Assembly (NCBI GenBank): GCA_021464415.1
Contig: CM038467.1
Span: 13,409,411-13,473,410, forward strand
Origin: Lonicera japonica
Lineage: Eukaryota > Streptophyta > Magnoliopsida > Dipsacales > Caprifoliaceae
DNA: 64,000 nucleotides
Direction of reading: 5' to 3'
In this document: positions 48,006-61,947 of the stretch, piece after piece
Layout: each line of letters starts with the position of its first letter
Position numbering within the stretch: position 1 is the first letter of the stretch
Translations under genes and position numbers: made by a program
Notes under the pieces: generated by a model
Seen by the model: only the letters and a program-made list of their open reading frames with translations
The model's database searches: none
What the model was told of the DNA's origin: nothing

Positions 48006-49185
48006 GAGTTTTTTTTTTTTTTTTTTTTAACTAAGCTTTTTTTGAATCTTAATTTGCAAAATAGGGTAGTTTTGAACTTAATTTGGAAAATGTGGTTGTT
48101 CAGGTAAAAACATCACATTAGATAGCCTTTTTTTAAAGATCTAAATTTTGGTTGCCTTAAAAACGCTAACAGGGGTAACAATTTTATGGTTAAAAACGCC
48201 AATAAGACTACCGATTTTGACCATAAAATCGCTGGGTGTTCTAGTGTTATTTCCCTCACCCTCACTACAGTTCGTTCGAACGGAAACCATTAAAAACTAA
48301 ATCTGTAGTCTAAGGCCTTTTGCAAAAACAACGGTGGTATTGTCATGGTCAATTAAAGCTTCATAAACCAACCAATCCCAACGGTAGATGGCCGAGGTAA
48401 TCATCATCATCGATGGATATGGGGGAGAGCTTTAGCTGAGGGTGGGACGAATTACGCGGTCAATGGTGTCTTTTGTAAATAAAGGGGTGGGGTTGATTGA
48501 GGGTGTTTTATGAAAACCAGGACCTGGTCTGGAAAAAAAACGGTTTCTCGAATTAATAACGCCGAAGGTGGAGAAGAGACCACGGAGGTGACGTCAATCG
48601 CCATTGTTTTTAATGATGACAGCAGTTTTGGACGAAACCCATCTGAAATTGGAGATTAAGTACCAAAAAAAGTAATTCATAATTATGGAAAAAAGAAGAA
48701 AAAGAAAAAGAAAGGTAAAGTTACATATAATTTAATAAAGTGATTACCTAGAGAAAGGAATAGTCTTAAAGTGGTGAAGGTGATGCTGGAGATGAGGAAG
48801 AGGAGGACGGAGAAACATAGGAAGGTATTGAGTGATGATGGCAAGGAAGTAGTAGGACTACGGGGTTTTCTTCTATCTTTTATTGAACCCGGTGAGGGTG
48901 AGAGATTTTTGAAAAGTAAAAATAACGCTAGAACACCTAGCAATTTTATGGTTAAAATCACTAGTCATATTGGCGTTTTTAACCATAAAATTGCTACCCC
49001 TATCAGCGTTTTTAAGGCAACCAAAATTTAGATCTTTCAAAAATACTTTCCAATGTGACGTTTTTAACCGTAAAAATACCACCTCAAGTAGCGATTTTAA
49101 AACAACCCCATTTCCCTAAAGAAGTTCAAAACTATCCTATTTTGCTAATTAAGATTCAAAAGAAGCATATATAAAAAAAAAACTC
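48006..49185. mobile_element. Mutator-like foldback element, 1180 bp
   Basis: It is flanked by an exact 9-base duplication CATATTCAA (47997-48005 and 49186-49194). Ends are GAGTTTTTTTTT and AAAAAAAAACTC. Long inverted arms of about 250-300 bases (48006-48260 and 48880-49185) carry matching words such as GATCTAAATTTTGGTTGCC, AAAACGC and GGTTAAAAACGCCAAT. Within each arm a motif like CGTTTTTAACCATAAAATTG recurs, so arms are themselves repetitive. The core (about 48300-48860) is of higher complexity and might be a captured host fragment. Confidence 0.88.
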
Positions 49186-49194
49186 CATATTCAA

Positions 49195-50350
49195 GCATAT
49201 CCCAATCAACCGTGTCCGTGTACTTTCTGATTGACAAATTTCAGCTGACATAATCTTTAACCCCGCAAGAATATTCTTAAAACAAGATTGAAGTTACGCA
49301 CCACAACCCAATGATAAAAAAGGTATGGATATGTAAGGCTACAACAATCCACTTGGGATTGCTTTCAGACAAGGTTGTTGCCAATTACTCCAAATTCTTA
49401 GGTCCTAGGAATCTTTAATGAACCAGCCAAAGCTCGTCCACTCACCTAGTGGCCCAAAAAGCCTTGTCCGTTTGTGTTCTATCTGTCCTTTCCTTTCAAC
49501 TACCAACGGCCGACATCACATATCACTCAGTAGCATAATGGAGACGTTTTGAGCATGCTTATACGTTGTTTGGATGAACCTAATTGAAAATTTGCACAAG
49601 CACTTTTGAGCAAAGCCCATTGTGTTAGACTACTACTAATTCTCCTTTTCTGCCAGCTCCTCTTCTCCTCTATTGTGTTTCCATCTTTTCTTCTCTTCTC
49701 CTTGTATTTTTCCTCTCCCTCTTTCAATTGATTGCTTACCATAATCCCTGTCCTAGTATAAAATACGGGAAACATTGCCTAGATTTGTTGTCAAGTACGC
49801 ACTGTTTTTGTGTGTCTAGCATTACTAGTACATTATTACTCATTTTTCGATCCCCCTTAGTTCAGTAACAAATGGAACCCATAATATTTTCATTTTTCTC
49901 ACAAAATGGCATATAACGTTCAATCAACAACATAATATAGCAGATCAATAAGAGTAGATAAATATGAGCAAGAGGAGCAAAATTAGAAGGGGGAACCTTC
50001 ATTTCAAAGAATCACACAGAACAAATCTCCACAGAGAACTCATAAGCATCATCAATGACAAATCAAATACAAAAAAGTCCAGGGAAGAAAACATATGAGA
50101 AAAGGAACAAGAATGCCCTTGACACCTTAGATTTGAATTACCAAAATTTGGTGAAAAATGTGTTCGTACCTCGTGTGTTTTTTGTAGGCAGATGGGAGGA
50201 TTGATTTGGTACAGCATCACCAGAGTTTGTTACAAACAGAAAAACCCTAGAATTCCTGAATAAGCCTAATTATTTAGATCAACATAATGAAATCAAAATT
50301 GAAAGATAAAGTAAACATACAAAAATAATAGCAGTAGTAAACATTAAATA
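49195..50350. other. intergenic and 3' side of the subunit-e-like gene
   Basis: No gene is supported. Several minus-strand frames of 70-80 codons are low complexity or lack start and family signals. Confidence 0.5.
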
Positions 50351-50645
50351 CTAGAAGGAGTCCTTAAGCTCATCGGTCTTCTCTTTCTTCCTTTTCAATT
50401 CTTCCTCATACTTTTTTAATCTCTCGTTCCACTTCTCCTGTAGATACACATGCATATATACAGAAACCCTAGATCAGATAAACCCTAAATAAATTAGGAA
50501 TAAGGAAAGAAAGTGAGAGAGTTAGGAAAACGAGAGAGACCTTGTAGCTAATTTCGACACGATGCATGACGTAAAAGCCAACAAGGCCACCGGCGATGGT
50601 ACCTGAGATGATCCTAAAGTATCCCCATACCTGTGATTTCACCAT
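50351..50645 (-). CDS. ATP synthase subunit e-like small mitochondrial membrane protein (63 aa)
   Basis: Exons 50541-50645 and 50351-50437 join at a phase-0 GT-AG intron to give 63 residues. The N-terminal half, from KSQVWGYFRIISG through TIAGGLVGFYVMHRVE, is one membrane-spanning helix with overlapping GxxxG motifs. The C-terminal half is a highly charged helix (EKWNERLKKYEEELKRKKEK) that could form a coiled coil. This layout fits F0 subunit e of mitochondrial ATP synthase, where the GxxxG helix supports dimer formation, and plant homologues of this size carry that annotation. No cleavable presequence is evident. The gene is too short to stand out by length and is easily missed because of the intron. 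A different small inner-membrane protein is the alternative. Confidence 0.75.
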
Positions 50646-53225
50646 TTTTATACTTTCTTCTCTATGAGCGGAACTTGTATATTTCTTCCTCTCTCTCTTT
50701 CACCCCAACTGATTTGTTCATTCGGAGCTTATAGATTGGGTTTGGGGGCTTTGGGTACGCATCCTCCTTCTACTTCCAGGGCTTGAGCCTGTCCAAAGTT
50801 ATTTCTTGAAATTGAAATAAATCGACGTGCGAACCAACGGAAAACGTCAAAAACACCGTAAGTTGCGCTCTAATGCGGCATTGATGAAAAAACTGTAAAT
50901 TGAAACTGAGAAAATTATTTTATTTATTTAATTTTAAATTTGTATTTGAAAAAATATTATTTATTTTTAGTATAATAATTTTGCTCCTATTAATTAAAAG
51001 TAAAGTTAAAGGGCTATTGAACAGTATGATAATTTATTTAAATGTAAGAAAATAAAATAAGTATTTTATGCTTTTTAAAATTAAATTTTCAATTTTAAGT
51101 GAGGAATTACTACTTAAAATTTTAGATGAAAATTTTAAATTTTAAGTTGAGAAAATTAAGTTGGCACTTAATTTTATTTTATTTTTGTTATCAAACAACT
51201 TTAACACCACTTAAATCTTAAAACTTAAGTTTTCAGATTTAAGTGAGTGTTATCAAACAACATTTAAGTTTTTCTAGTATTATTACTGCATTTGATTATT
51301 TTTTTCAGTAAAATTAAAGGAAAAAATTAAGTTGTTGTCCTTCTATCTATATGTAATTCTATATAGTGGAAAAAAGAATTGAGTTTGAATCATAAAAATG
51401 TAGAAAAAATAATATTGTATAATTGAAATTGCAAAATATTAATTTAAGAGTAATAATCCGTTGGCACATATTAAAACTAATTACAATTATATTATAAGTA
51501 TAATAAAAAAGACAGACATTAGAGATACATAGTGTACCGTTTTCGTGTGTGTGTGGTGAAGCAATCAACGAATATACGAGAGAGTTATATTGCAGGCTCT
51601 TTTGGCCATGGCTAGTTGTTCCAATTTTCCTTATTTATTATCGTGGCAAATCAATGTATCAATCTTAGATCTTATTTCGGTTCTATATGTCAACCTAAGC
51701 GATTCACCTTTGGCTTTTGTCTTAGTATATGTATTGGGAACATCAAATTAGAAGAGTTCATTTTAGCAATAGTATTAGGAAATTGAATCCTAAAATGGCA
51801 CATTATATTTCTACAAAACATAAAGGAAATTATATTACAAATCTTACTAAAACTGCTTGTTTTTTATAAGACAATCGGTATTACACATAGAAAATGAGGG
51901 GATTTCATCGATATTGAGTTAACTTTAAACTACTTAACTTGCTTGAAACTATTCTTGTGCATGGGAAAGAAGGGTTCTACCTATGCTTGATTTGGAGGAG
52001 AGTGAAAAGATAAATAGTATATAAATGTATAACTTTCTAGAAATTTCAATTGCGCTCATATTCATCATTGTAGAAATAGGGTTCAAGCTTTCTCCTACCC
52101 TTTCTCATTGATGGACTCATGACGTATACATAGGAGCGTTGTTCGGTCGATAAATTCCAACCCATCTCTCTATATGTATATAGTATATAGTAGATGCACA
52201 TAGCACATATTCATTTTCTAATGTTACTCATGCTAATACGATACACCTTGTCATTTTTGTGCATATTGCACGGACGCAAAAAAAGCTCAATAAGGTAGTA
52301 GAGAAATAACGAACTTTAAGAGTCTATTTGAAAAATAAGATGAGACATATAGCAAAACGTCTTCTTATTTTTTGGCTTTTTCAATAAAAAAAATTTCTTC
52401 GATGGTTGATTTTCTTTTCCGCGAGAAATAATAAAAGATTAAGGACATATACTCATAAAAATAATTACGAGTTTAAAAACATTTCATTGCATGACTAAAT
52501 GTATTTTTCAACTTCTTACACAAATTAAGTATTTTTCTTTTTCTTTTTCATTTTTCATGTTATTATTAAACGAAACCTAGAAAAAGATGGACGGAGCCTA
52601 GAAAAAGATGGAATATGTACAAAAGCACCGGTAAAACACTTACTCTTATCAGACACCGAAACCAAAACAAAAATTTAGGAACCAAATTGGTATAATTTGC
52701 TAAGAAGTAAGAACCCAAATAAACACATCAGATCCACAAAATAGTACAAATATCATCGAAAAAGAAAGAAATGCTCTCCATTCTTATACACTCAAAACTA
52801 GAATTTGAGTGTCCAAAAAAAAGACACCTTCAAGAACATACATTACAATGTTACAAATTACAGATGTATCAAACTGGTAAAACTCAAAACTCCTAGAAAA
52901 TATACACACCCTTCACTAGCCACAGCCTTACCACAACAGCTGGGATGAAAGACCTTTCACTTGAGTTGAGACACCCAAGCTCTCCATATAGTCATCCAGC
53001 AATTCTAACCTCCTTCAAAAATTTGGAGATAATTATGCTGATGACACAGTACAGAGCACCCTATCTTTACTTACAAACCCAAGTAGAAGACATATAATTA
53101 TTTATTCACCGATCTATTCTCTGCACGTAAAACAGTAACAATAACATGAAACGCATAATCCCCCCGGGGCACCCACAAAAAAGTAGTGCCCGAATCAGTA
53201 CTCCGTTACTTCCTCAATTCACCTG
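50646..53225. other. intergenic; right part is the lipase 3' untranslated region
   Basis: 50646-50770 is CT-rich and probably the leader of the small mitochondrial gene. 50880-52650 is AT-rich with no gene. About 52750-53225 has normal complexity and likely holds the lipase 3' untranslated region. Confidence 0.5.
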
Positions 53226-56200
53226 TCAGTCTTTTTTCTTCAACCTTGTAGGCTTCTGCTTTGGAGGGGGTGCCACTAGTAACAAACGAGACATCACATA
53301 CGACAGAAGTTCTTCGCGGTGAGAGAAAGTAAAATCCAAATGCGCGTACTCAAACTCATTATACGATACATCAACCTTTGATTCTTTCATCAACTTATAG
53401 TGCTTTTTCACCATCGAAGGGAGGATCACTTTGTCCTTACGCCCAGCAACAAGATCAACGGGAATATCGATAAGACTGAAGTATTCCCCCAAATTGAATG
53501 GCTCAGATGAACCATATATTTCTGTGTTGGCAGCTTCACTTCCATAATCAAACATCTGGAACTTACCTGAATGCTTCATCTGCGCGAGATGAAGTGCCAC
53601 ATGGAATGAAACCCCAGGCATGTCATTCATATTGTAGTGGGGTAACCCTAGCACTCCCACCCAGTTTGAGCTGTCCCCGCCAACAACGTAACTCATTAGG
53701 GTTTGGACCAGTCCTCCAACTGCAGGGTAGTTATGGAAATCCCGTGCCAATTTGTTAAGCAGCATACGGAAAAAACGGGTCGGTATATAGAAACCGGGCA
53801 CAATGCGAGATAGAATAGGAGCCAACCAAAGGAAGAGGTACTCAACAAGGGTGAACGCAACAGAGGAATCATCGTGGAAACCTGCAGGTGATAATAGGAT
53901 TAACCTTGAGAGCCTGTGGGCCTTCTCTTCAACACGGCGAGTTATTATGTACATTAGGATTGCAGCTCCGCCCAGGCTGTGGCAAATTGCACAAAGTTTG
54001 TAAGGTTGATTGCTGTTAGTTTCTTCGTCTAGATCAGGTTGGCTAGACTTCAACTCAGCCATTTTTACTTCATGAATCTTCTCTATCATTGCCGGTATAT
54101 CTTCAGTTCCGTGCTCGTTGATGGAGTAACGCCAGTATCTGCACGAAATTGTTCCATTATCTACACAGCTCGCTTACATTTATAAATATGTGTGCTGCAG
54201 TGCTAGCTTATCCTGCACACATGATGCATCTGATATTTGTATTGAACAATAAATTTGAACAAAAGTACTAATTGACCCATTGGTTGCACATGTTCAACTT
54301 TCTTAGAAGCCATGGTTTGATTCTTGTTGGAAGCATATTTGTTATGAAAAAGAAAATTGCAGGGTTAAAATTGGCAATTGAAAATTGTGACACTGCTTTA
54401 TGGTGGTTGAAATCGATCTCCTGTTTACAGCATTAGATATATATACACCTTGCGAGGGTGGAAAATGGAAGAACACTATTTCAAATTTTGAGGAACAAAG
54501 CATTGTTCATTATCAACAAACAACTGGGGCATGGTAACTTACTGCCGTGAAGAAAGATTCTTGCTAATGTGTTCTCTAGAAACCAAACCACGGAAATTCC
54601 CAAGGAAGACATCGTATCCTAGAAAAAGAAGAAGATTTTTTTTAGCTATATCCGAACAAGAATATCCTAGAACATCTTAATTCTGATCAAATCCAAACCA
54701 CCAAGTACTCCGAAGTAAAATGTGACAAACCTTGATCAAATGCTGCAAAAGCCGGAGAACCAACAATTCCATTGGACACCCAACTGAAACATCAAATTAA
54801 CTTATAAGATATGTGAATCCACATAATAGATGCAAAAGCATAAATAAATGCATGAGCTGGGAAGAAGGAATACTGTAAATCTATGACGGAATGGAAACTT
54901 CCTAATAATTGCCAAATCCTTTTATAAAAGCTTTTGCATGTAACCTATTTCTAAAGCATGCAAAATCAAAAAATAAAAATTGTAGTAATCAAGTGTCACT
55001 AAAGAAAAGATTAGACAAATTGCATGAGTGTCTCTATTTAACAAGAAAAAGATACTGTTGCCTATAATACACTTGGAACCAGATAAATCTGAGAGCCAAT
55101 ATGACATCAAGAACCGAACTACCACATACAGTGTAAAATTTTCAAAAGAACAGGAATAATTACTAGTTTTTGGTTTAATTGTGTTTGTTATTGTCACTTA
55201 CTTTCTTTTGGATAGTTTAAGATCTAAAAGAACATGATACATTTGCCCAGTTTCCAAACATAATGGTTATGAAGTAAATTAAAACACGACTAACCCCATT
55301 GACGAATCAAAAACTCCATGTTGCAGATAAACAGCCTTCCGCGAATCACGTCTGCAGCAACATATTGCAGGAATAAGGCTTACTTTAGAAGGAAAGCTCA
55401 ATTGAACTCTAATCAACAAGAAAATATTATTTGTCGAGCGAACAAATTATCATACCTGGGAATTCTTTCCAAAAGCAGAACGTATCCATCAGCTGTAACC
55501 ACACGAATAGCTTCATATGGGTACCTAAAAAAAGGATTGCCAAATTCAAAATGGAACTCAAAGCAATGGCTGAGAGGGGTCACAACCAAATTTCCAAATT
55601 TGTTAACTTGAATTTTACATGAGGGCTTTTTTGAGTTACCCCCCTATATTAGTAGCATAATTATAGATTCCAACGGGGTACCTCAAAGGATTATGAAAAC
55701 AGGGGGTATCTCTAATTATGCTACAGGGGTAACTCAAAAAAGCACTATGTAAATAGAAAAATGAGAGAGAGATGCCTTTCAAACCTGAATATTATTTCTT
55801 ATTGATATTTAATCAGTTTTATCCACAATAAAATCAGGATGACTTCCATAAACCTTAAAAAAGAAAATGAGTGTGGCAGAGAGGGAGATTTGCCTCAAAA
55901 AGGGGATATCAGCTTTCGATATTTTTCCCTATTGAAATTGTGCAGCTAAATTGCAGAGTCGAGAAAAATAAATGTTCAACCATTCACTAGCTGGTGTCTC
56001 TCATAAATCAAAGATACATGACATAACAAGCAATGAACAGTAACAATATTGACATTGGTGCAGACTCTCAAAGCTAAAAGGTAATTTTCAAAAGCCATAA
56101 CACCAATCCAAGCCAATCCTCCTATAGTCCTACCACTCTATTGGTAGGACCAGATTCAAATTTTATCATGTTTACATGAGGAGCATGGCTGAAATACATG

Positions 56201-59200
56201 GGTAGATACTTGTTCGCAATGACAGAGGAAGAGGAAGGCCTAAATTAACATGGAGCTTTGATATCATACCAATAGACAAAGGGATGTTTACATATGAAGG
56301 TTTATGTAAGTCCAATTTTTCTCTATCTAGTAGTTTGAACGTGCAGACTTGCAGGTGTGTAAGCTAGCTCATAGAATGAGAGGAAAAAAAATATCGACAA
56401 TAAGGCCCTTACCCAAGCTCTGTAATGACATCTCGACATGTCCGAGCATCTGTATTAAGGGAATTACGATAGTTGGTTTCACGTTCTGTGGGAGTTGGAT
56501 AATTCTCAGCAAGAGTAGCAGTGGGAACAGTGACATCCAAATCAGCAGGGTTATCTTTACTCCCATGACCCCGAGAAAAACACCATCTTAATAGTGCTCC
56601 CAAAGTTGCTAGTGGTGAGAGAAGACAACCTGCAGCCTTGTGAACAATATCAAATACTGCTTCTATAAATATCTCAATTCCTAGATGGAGATCCTGCTTA
56701 ACACAACATCATTTAAATATTAGGAAGGAATTTAATATAAGATGTGTTTGGATGAGAAAGAAAAATACATGACACATAGGGTTCGTTTGACAAAACGCTG
56801 GAAAATGATTGAAAATACTACTGCTTTCTATGAGAAGTTGGAAAAATGGACGAATGATTTGGTGAGATGTTCTATTACATTTTGGTTTTCTCATGGAATC
56901 CAATTCTTTAGGAGATGGATAAGAAAACTTTTCCATTAAAAAAAGAGGAAAAGATGAAGAACATCTCACCACCATATGAATCCTGTTTTTCGAAGTTCTC
57001 ACAAAACTTCACTTTTCCCCAATCATTTCCTATTTTTTTAATCAAATTCACATAAAAATTTTTTTGGGAAACAGTTGAAAACAGTACTAAAATTATAAGA
57101 AGTTGGAAAAAGAGATGATAATCTAGTGAGATGTTTTCCATCTTCTTCTTTTGTTTTCATAGAAAAATTTTCTTACCCATAGCTCAAAGTATTGGAATCC
57201 ATGGAAATTCCGAAAAAGTAATAGAACAACTTACTAAACCATTCATCTGTTTTCCAACTCCTCATTAAAACTAGTAGCGTTTTCAATCAACTTTCCAACT
57301 TTTTTATCAAACATACCAATAAATTCCATTCAAAACAGCTAGAACCAAACCTCTATTACTCCACGTCTCCTGTCAGTGGCCCGATGAATGACATGTTCCT
57401 TAGGGGTGAGTGGTTTCTTGGGTGTATCTATAAGGGAGTGCTGACGTTTTCCCGAGATAATTGACACTTTTGAGCCCCTACAACAAGATGCGTAGAGATA
57501 AAAAGGTATCCCCAGCAGAAACTTTGCCGGAAACAGAAGCCACGAAAATATGCATCTGATCCAACGTAACTTACGCCTATCATGCTTAATGAAGCTGCTT
57601 GCCCTGGAGAATCGAGAACTCTGTGGAGATGAAGGATATACATCTGCATCGCTATATTCTTCACCAGATGAGTAATCTAAACTTGAGGATGTGTCAGAAT
57701 CCACAGAAAGTTCATGAATGAACTGGTTGAAAGATGACACACCACTACAATCATCAGAAAGAAAAGGTGGAAACGTCAAGCATGACACTTGGAGTGAAGG
57801 TCAGCAAAAAAAAATACTTACCACATACAGAAGAAAAGTATAAAATACAATTATTTTCTGTGGAAAGTAAACCTATTATATATAATGTGACTGCAATGTG
57901 AAAGTTGAAACTTATATTTTAATGAAAGCAGAAAATCTATTAAAGCTCTCACAAAACATAGTTCATGATTATGGTGGACCAGCAATCCACTACCGGGCTT
58001 AGAAGTAAATAAAACAAATCAATAACATAGTAGTTAGGAACAAAAACTTGCATCTTATGAATCATAGCATTTTAAGGAACAACCCATGATAAACAAGCAA
58101 GAATGTAAATGCAACAGCAATGCCCACGCTGATGGCACAATCCCAAATATATTTTTACGTACTCTTTGCTTAAGGCCATATTGCTAACTTTATAAAAAAA
58201 AATTATTTATTTATTTTTAAAACATCAAATAAAACCAAAACAGAGGACTTAAAGAATGCCTCTAGCAAAAGGGGGGCAAGAAGACCCAATTAGAGGGGGA
58301 GCAAATTCTTTACAGCTGCTGAAGCCACCAACGGGCAGCAACATTGGCTGCTCTAGGAACGAAAGCAATAGATGCTTTGCACATGTCCAGCATCGCTTTA
58401 ATATCAAACACCAGGATACGACAAATTATTCTATACGTTCATGTGCAAAATTGTTTCTTTCGGAATTAATTTTTCACTAGTAAAAACTTACTTCTCCATC
58501 CAGCGTGGAAGTCGAGGTCCACGGAAGGTTGGCCTGAGCTCCCAGCCATGAATACCTTCAAGAATAGAGGTTTTTCCCGGCAAAATAGCTAACAGAACTG
58601 CGGAAATACCATTTATCAGCCTCACAATATTGCTCAACGACTCATAAGTGACCGTTTTCACTGACCTGGCCGAACACAAAATCAGAAACAGATTTATAGA
58701 AATCAATAACTGCCAGATAAATGCAGGGGTCAACCATAGAGCTGAAGGTAAAATATCCGCATATTGCAACTAGGAAAACAAAAGAAAACTCGGAATTTCA
58801 CAAAATCATGTAAAAGCATATCGATAATACAAAGTTAAACTTAAAAAAGGAAGGATCAAAGGACATAGTCATATTTTTACATGTGATGGACAGCTGTGAT
58901 CACGAACCCTAACCAACAAACAAGAACAATAGCACCTTTGTTCATCTTTCTACAATTGGAGGGAATGATAGTTGAAGTTGCGGAAACCAGCATATCCAGA
59001 AAATGGAGTGAGGTTGCCTACAATCTAACATTTCACATTAGAATTGCAGTGGGTATGAACAGAGAGACAACATGGACAACTACTCAGTTCTGCATGTCCT
59101 CATGTCCAACTATTTGACCTTGGCTACATAAGTTCTATCTCGTCAATAAAGGCCAACTCCTCAATGTAAATTACATGCCGAGATTCCTCTTCTTGCTATC

Positions 59201-60851
59201 AAAATGCACCTCTAGTCTCCAGATTGAATCAAGTAACGCCTACTAGTGTTGGCTCTAAATAGAAAAGAGGAGAGCGGTTCCTTCCGATCTTTGTTTCGGA
59301 TCCAAGTTAGGTGTTTTCTGGCCATCAATTTGCAACCTTCATTTTACTCATGCTCTTTAGTTATACTGTATTTCTTTTTTGAGTTTTTTCCTCCGATAAC
59401 TCAAAGGTATTCAGGCCTTTAAAACACCTGGACTAGTCTGCAAGGAAACATTTAGACCTTCCAATCTGCAAGCACAAGGACCTATGAAGCACAGACGCTC
59501 TCTTGGAGGCCACGTGTCGGACACTCCAACACTCTCCGATACTCTCTCCGGCACTTGGATTTAATTATAGTCTCTAATACTTGTAATTGATTTAGATGGC
59601 TACTACACCTAGTGTTTCTTCATTGCAACATCAACTGAAGATGAGGTAACTAAGCCACTTTTTATATTCCCCTTTTGTTTTCTATCATTCTATGGAACAA
59701 TTTAGTCTATGTATGCTTTTTGATACTTTAATTATGGAACAATTTAGTGATCGTGTTTTGAGTATTTGGGTTATTAATGCATTCTAGTTTCATTTTATTG
59801 AATTCTTAAATATTTACAATGTTTATTGCAAATATAATTAATTAATGAAGAATGTGTCCCCCCCCCCCAATGTGTCATGTCCTAAATTTTGGAAAAATTG
59901 CGTGTCACGTGTCATGTGTCGCTTCGAAACACGTGCCGAGTCTATGCTTCGTAGACGAGGACAAACTTTGGGAGGTTGACCTAAGCCACAAGAGAAATCA
60001 AGCTCTTGACCTCCAAGTTTCGAATGTTAGCTAAGAGCCCATGCGGCATGGACCATCTCCTAATTGTTGCATTCGATACACTTCGCCCTACTCATGTTTA
60101 TGAGTCATAGCTGCCTTTGACGAATCTATTATAAACATTGTTTTTGTCCCAAATGAATAAAAAGTGCGTGACTCTAAAAGGAAATATTGATGCATTAAGT
60201 ATCTCCTTGCACATATAGATGCCACAGATGCCAAAAAAAAATTGAAAGCAGAGTCGATAACTGGCAATAGGTCATAAGGTGGATATATGGAAACAAATAA
60301 AAAAACGGCGTCCGTTGTTAAAACTATTGATCAGGTTGAGCTCAGACAGACTCATTTCAGTATGTACAATACAAAAGGTAAGACGTTAATGCCGAAGCAT
60401 TTTTAATTACTCCAAACATCAATAAAATAGGCAGTTGATATACCAAATACGTTCCCCATCCATAAGACAAAAACTCAGTGTTCGCATTGATTCAATAGGA
60501 CAGATAGAAAGAGATCAAAAGTCTCTTCATTTCACGCAACTGAAGCAATCAAAATTTCATCAGGATAGAAATCCATCGGCACGAATTACATATCCTTTGG
60601 TACGCATCAAAAAACACAAAAACCTTCGATACAATTCTAAAAAATCAATTTAATTAGTGATAGATTAATACAAAAACACGAATCAAAAGCTCGTCGGATA
60701 ACATTCATCATCTCATGAATAAACCCTAGTTGAAAATTATCTATGCGTATCGAGAAGATATAATATTTAATACAAAAGCATTGAGAAAGGGAAAGGAGAG
60801 GGGAACTGACTCTTTGGTGACAGCGAGGACATTGTCAACGAATCGTTGCAT
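53226..60851 (-). CDS. alpha/beta-hydrolase lipase, acid-lipase-like plant family (9 exons, 685 aa)
   Basis: Exons in gene order: 60811-60851, 58492-58665, 57351-57744, 56413-56693, 55456-55524, 55295-55351, 54731-54783, 54543-54618, 53226-54138. They sum to 2058 bases and all phases close. The N-terminal 300 residues are specific to the plant family. They include a Ser/Asp-rich stretch and a hydrophobic segment near 150-175 (FSWLLFPAKFLLGIPFYLY) that may anchor it in a membrane. The hydrolase domain begins near 297 (GYPYEAIRVVTADGY). It has the oxyanion motif YLQHG at 328-332, the nucleophile elbow CHSLGG with S436, likely acid D617 in AGRKDKV and H648 in FEYAHLD, so the triad is complete. 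Relatives are called lipase or alpha/beta-hydrolase; the substrate is probably a neutral lipid or sterol ester. The ATG at 60849-60851 opens MQRFVDNVLAVTK, as expected for the family. Confidence 0.92.
55625..55743. mobile_element. 119-bp MITE with perfect 18-bp inverted ends
   Basis: GCTTTTTTGAGTTACCCC and its exact reverse complement bound a short palindromic block in a lipase intron (55525-56412). Inner words TAGCATAATTA and TAATTATGCTA extend the symmetry. The flanking duplication could not be fixed. Confidence 0.75.
56780..57317. mobile_element. inverted-repeat MITE, about 538 bp
   Basis: The left end GGTTCGTTTGACAAAACG and the right end, inward, GGTATGTTTGATAAAAAAG begin arms that pair imperfectly for about 45 or more bases (GGAAAATGATTGAAAA against GGAAAGTTGATTGAAAA). 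Further GAAGTTGGAAAA copies lie inside. It fills most of the lipase intron 56694-57350. No clear target duplication was seen. Confidence 0.6.
59482..59954. mobile_element. hAT-like MITE with CACGTGTC-rich ends, 473 bp
   Basis: Ends are CTATGAAGCACAGAC and, inward from the right, CTACGAAGCATAGAC, flanked by ACAAGGAC (59474-59481) and ACGAGGAC (59955-59962). CACGTGTCGGACAC on the left and GTGTCATGTGTCGC with CACGTGCC on the right form subterminal repeats. A poly-C of 10 lies near 59859-59868. It sits in lipase intron 1. Confidence 0.72.
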
Positions 60852-61944
60852 CGTCAAAGTAGCAGATAGATTCTGGTGGAGAACAAAATCAGGATATCGA
60901 AATGGGAATAATAACTCACAATTTTTCTTTTTCTTAGGCGCAGAGAAAGTCCGATGAAAGAGGAGAGCTGCTGTGGAGGCAACGGCGATTCTTGGCGTAG
61001 ATGGCAAGTCGATTTTAATTGTTTGATTTTCCGGATCGAACACGCGGATCCTACTGATTGGCGTGATGCAGGATATGTGTCGCTTTCCTAAACTTCTCCT
61101 CTTTCTGTGATGCATGCATACGTGTACTCATGGACATCCATACCGTATTTAAAAATCGACATGGTATTGCTTCACTAAGATATTCAATTTACGCACGTAA
61201 TTTTTAGGACACGTTAATATGTTATTTTTGGTATTATACCTTCTTTTATACTCCCTCCATCCCAATTTAATTATCTATTATTCTATTTACAGATATCTCA
61301 AAATAGTTGTTTATTTTTTACATTGAGTATGTCATTAATTATAACAATATTTTTATTTTCAATATTATCTTTTAAATTCTCCGCATTTTTTTTATTTTTG
61401 GTCCCGCCACCCTTTTTATTAGAAAAAAAATAAAAGACATTTTTAAAAATAAATATTTTTTTGAAGTAATCATTATATCTCCTTAATTTTTAATTTTTTA
61501 AAGTGTGATAATTAAATTGAGACAGAGGAAATATCGGAACAATGTACTTATCAGCATTTAATCATATTCATTTTTTTACATAAATATGTGGTAATATACA
61601 TGCTTTTTCTTTGAGCACACATTTGTTTATTTGGAATTGACTTTTATTGTTTACTTAATTTAATATTATTATGGAGGAGGTAATACTCCTTTTTTTCTTA
61701 ATTGTCGTAATAATTGCTTTGTCTTCTCTTCTACAAGCTATTTAATTTGCTTAATTTTTCTCTCCTAATATGTTTATTTGTTTCCTCTTCTATATTTAAT
61801 GTCTTTGTAATTATCCATAAATATTAATTAATGGGGTTCAAAACCAAAACAACTCGTCCGAATAATGAAGATTTGGATTTGTTTGAAAATAATTGAAGAG
61901 AAAAGATAATCTACATGGTATATCTTTGTATTGTACTAAGATGC

Positions 61945-61947
<3 letters not shown>

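Noticed and set aside
58256..58480. 74-codon plus-strand frame inside lipase intron 2
   Set aside because: Antisense within an intron, no recognisable motif; chance frame.
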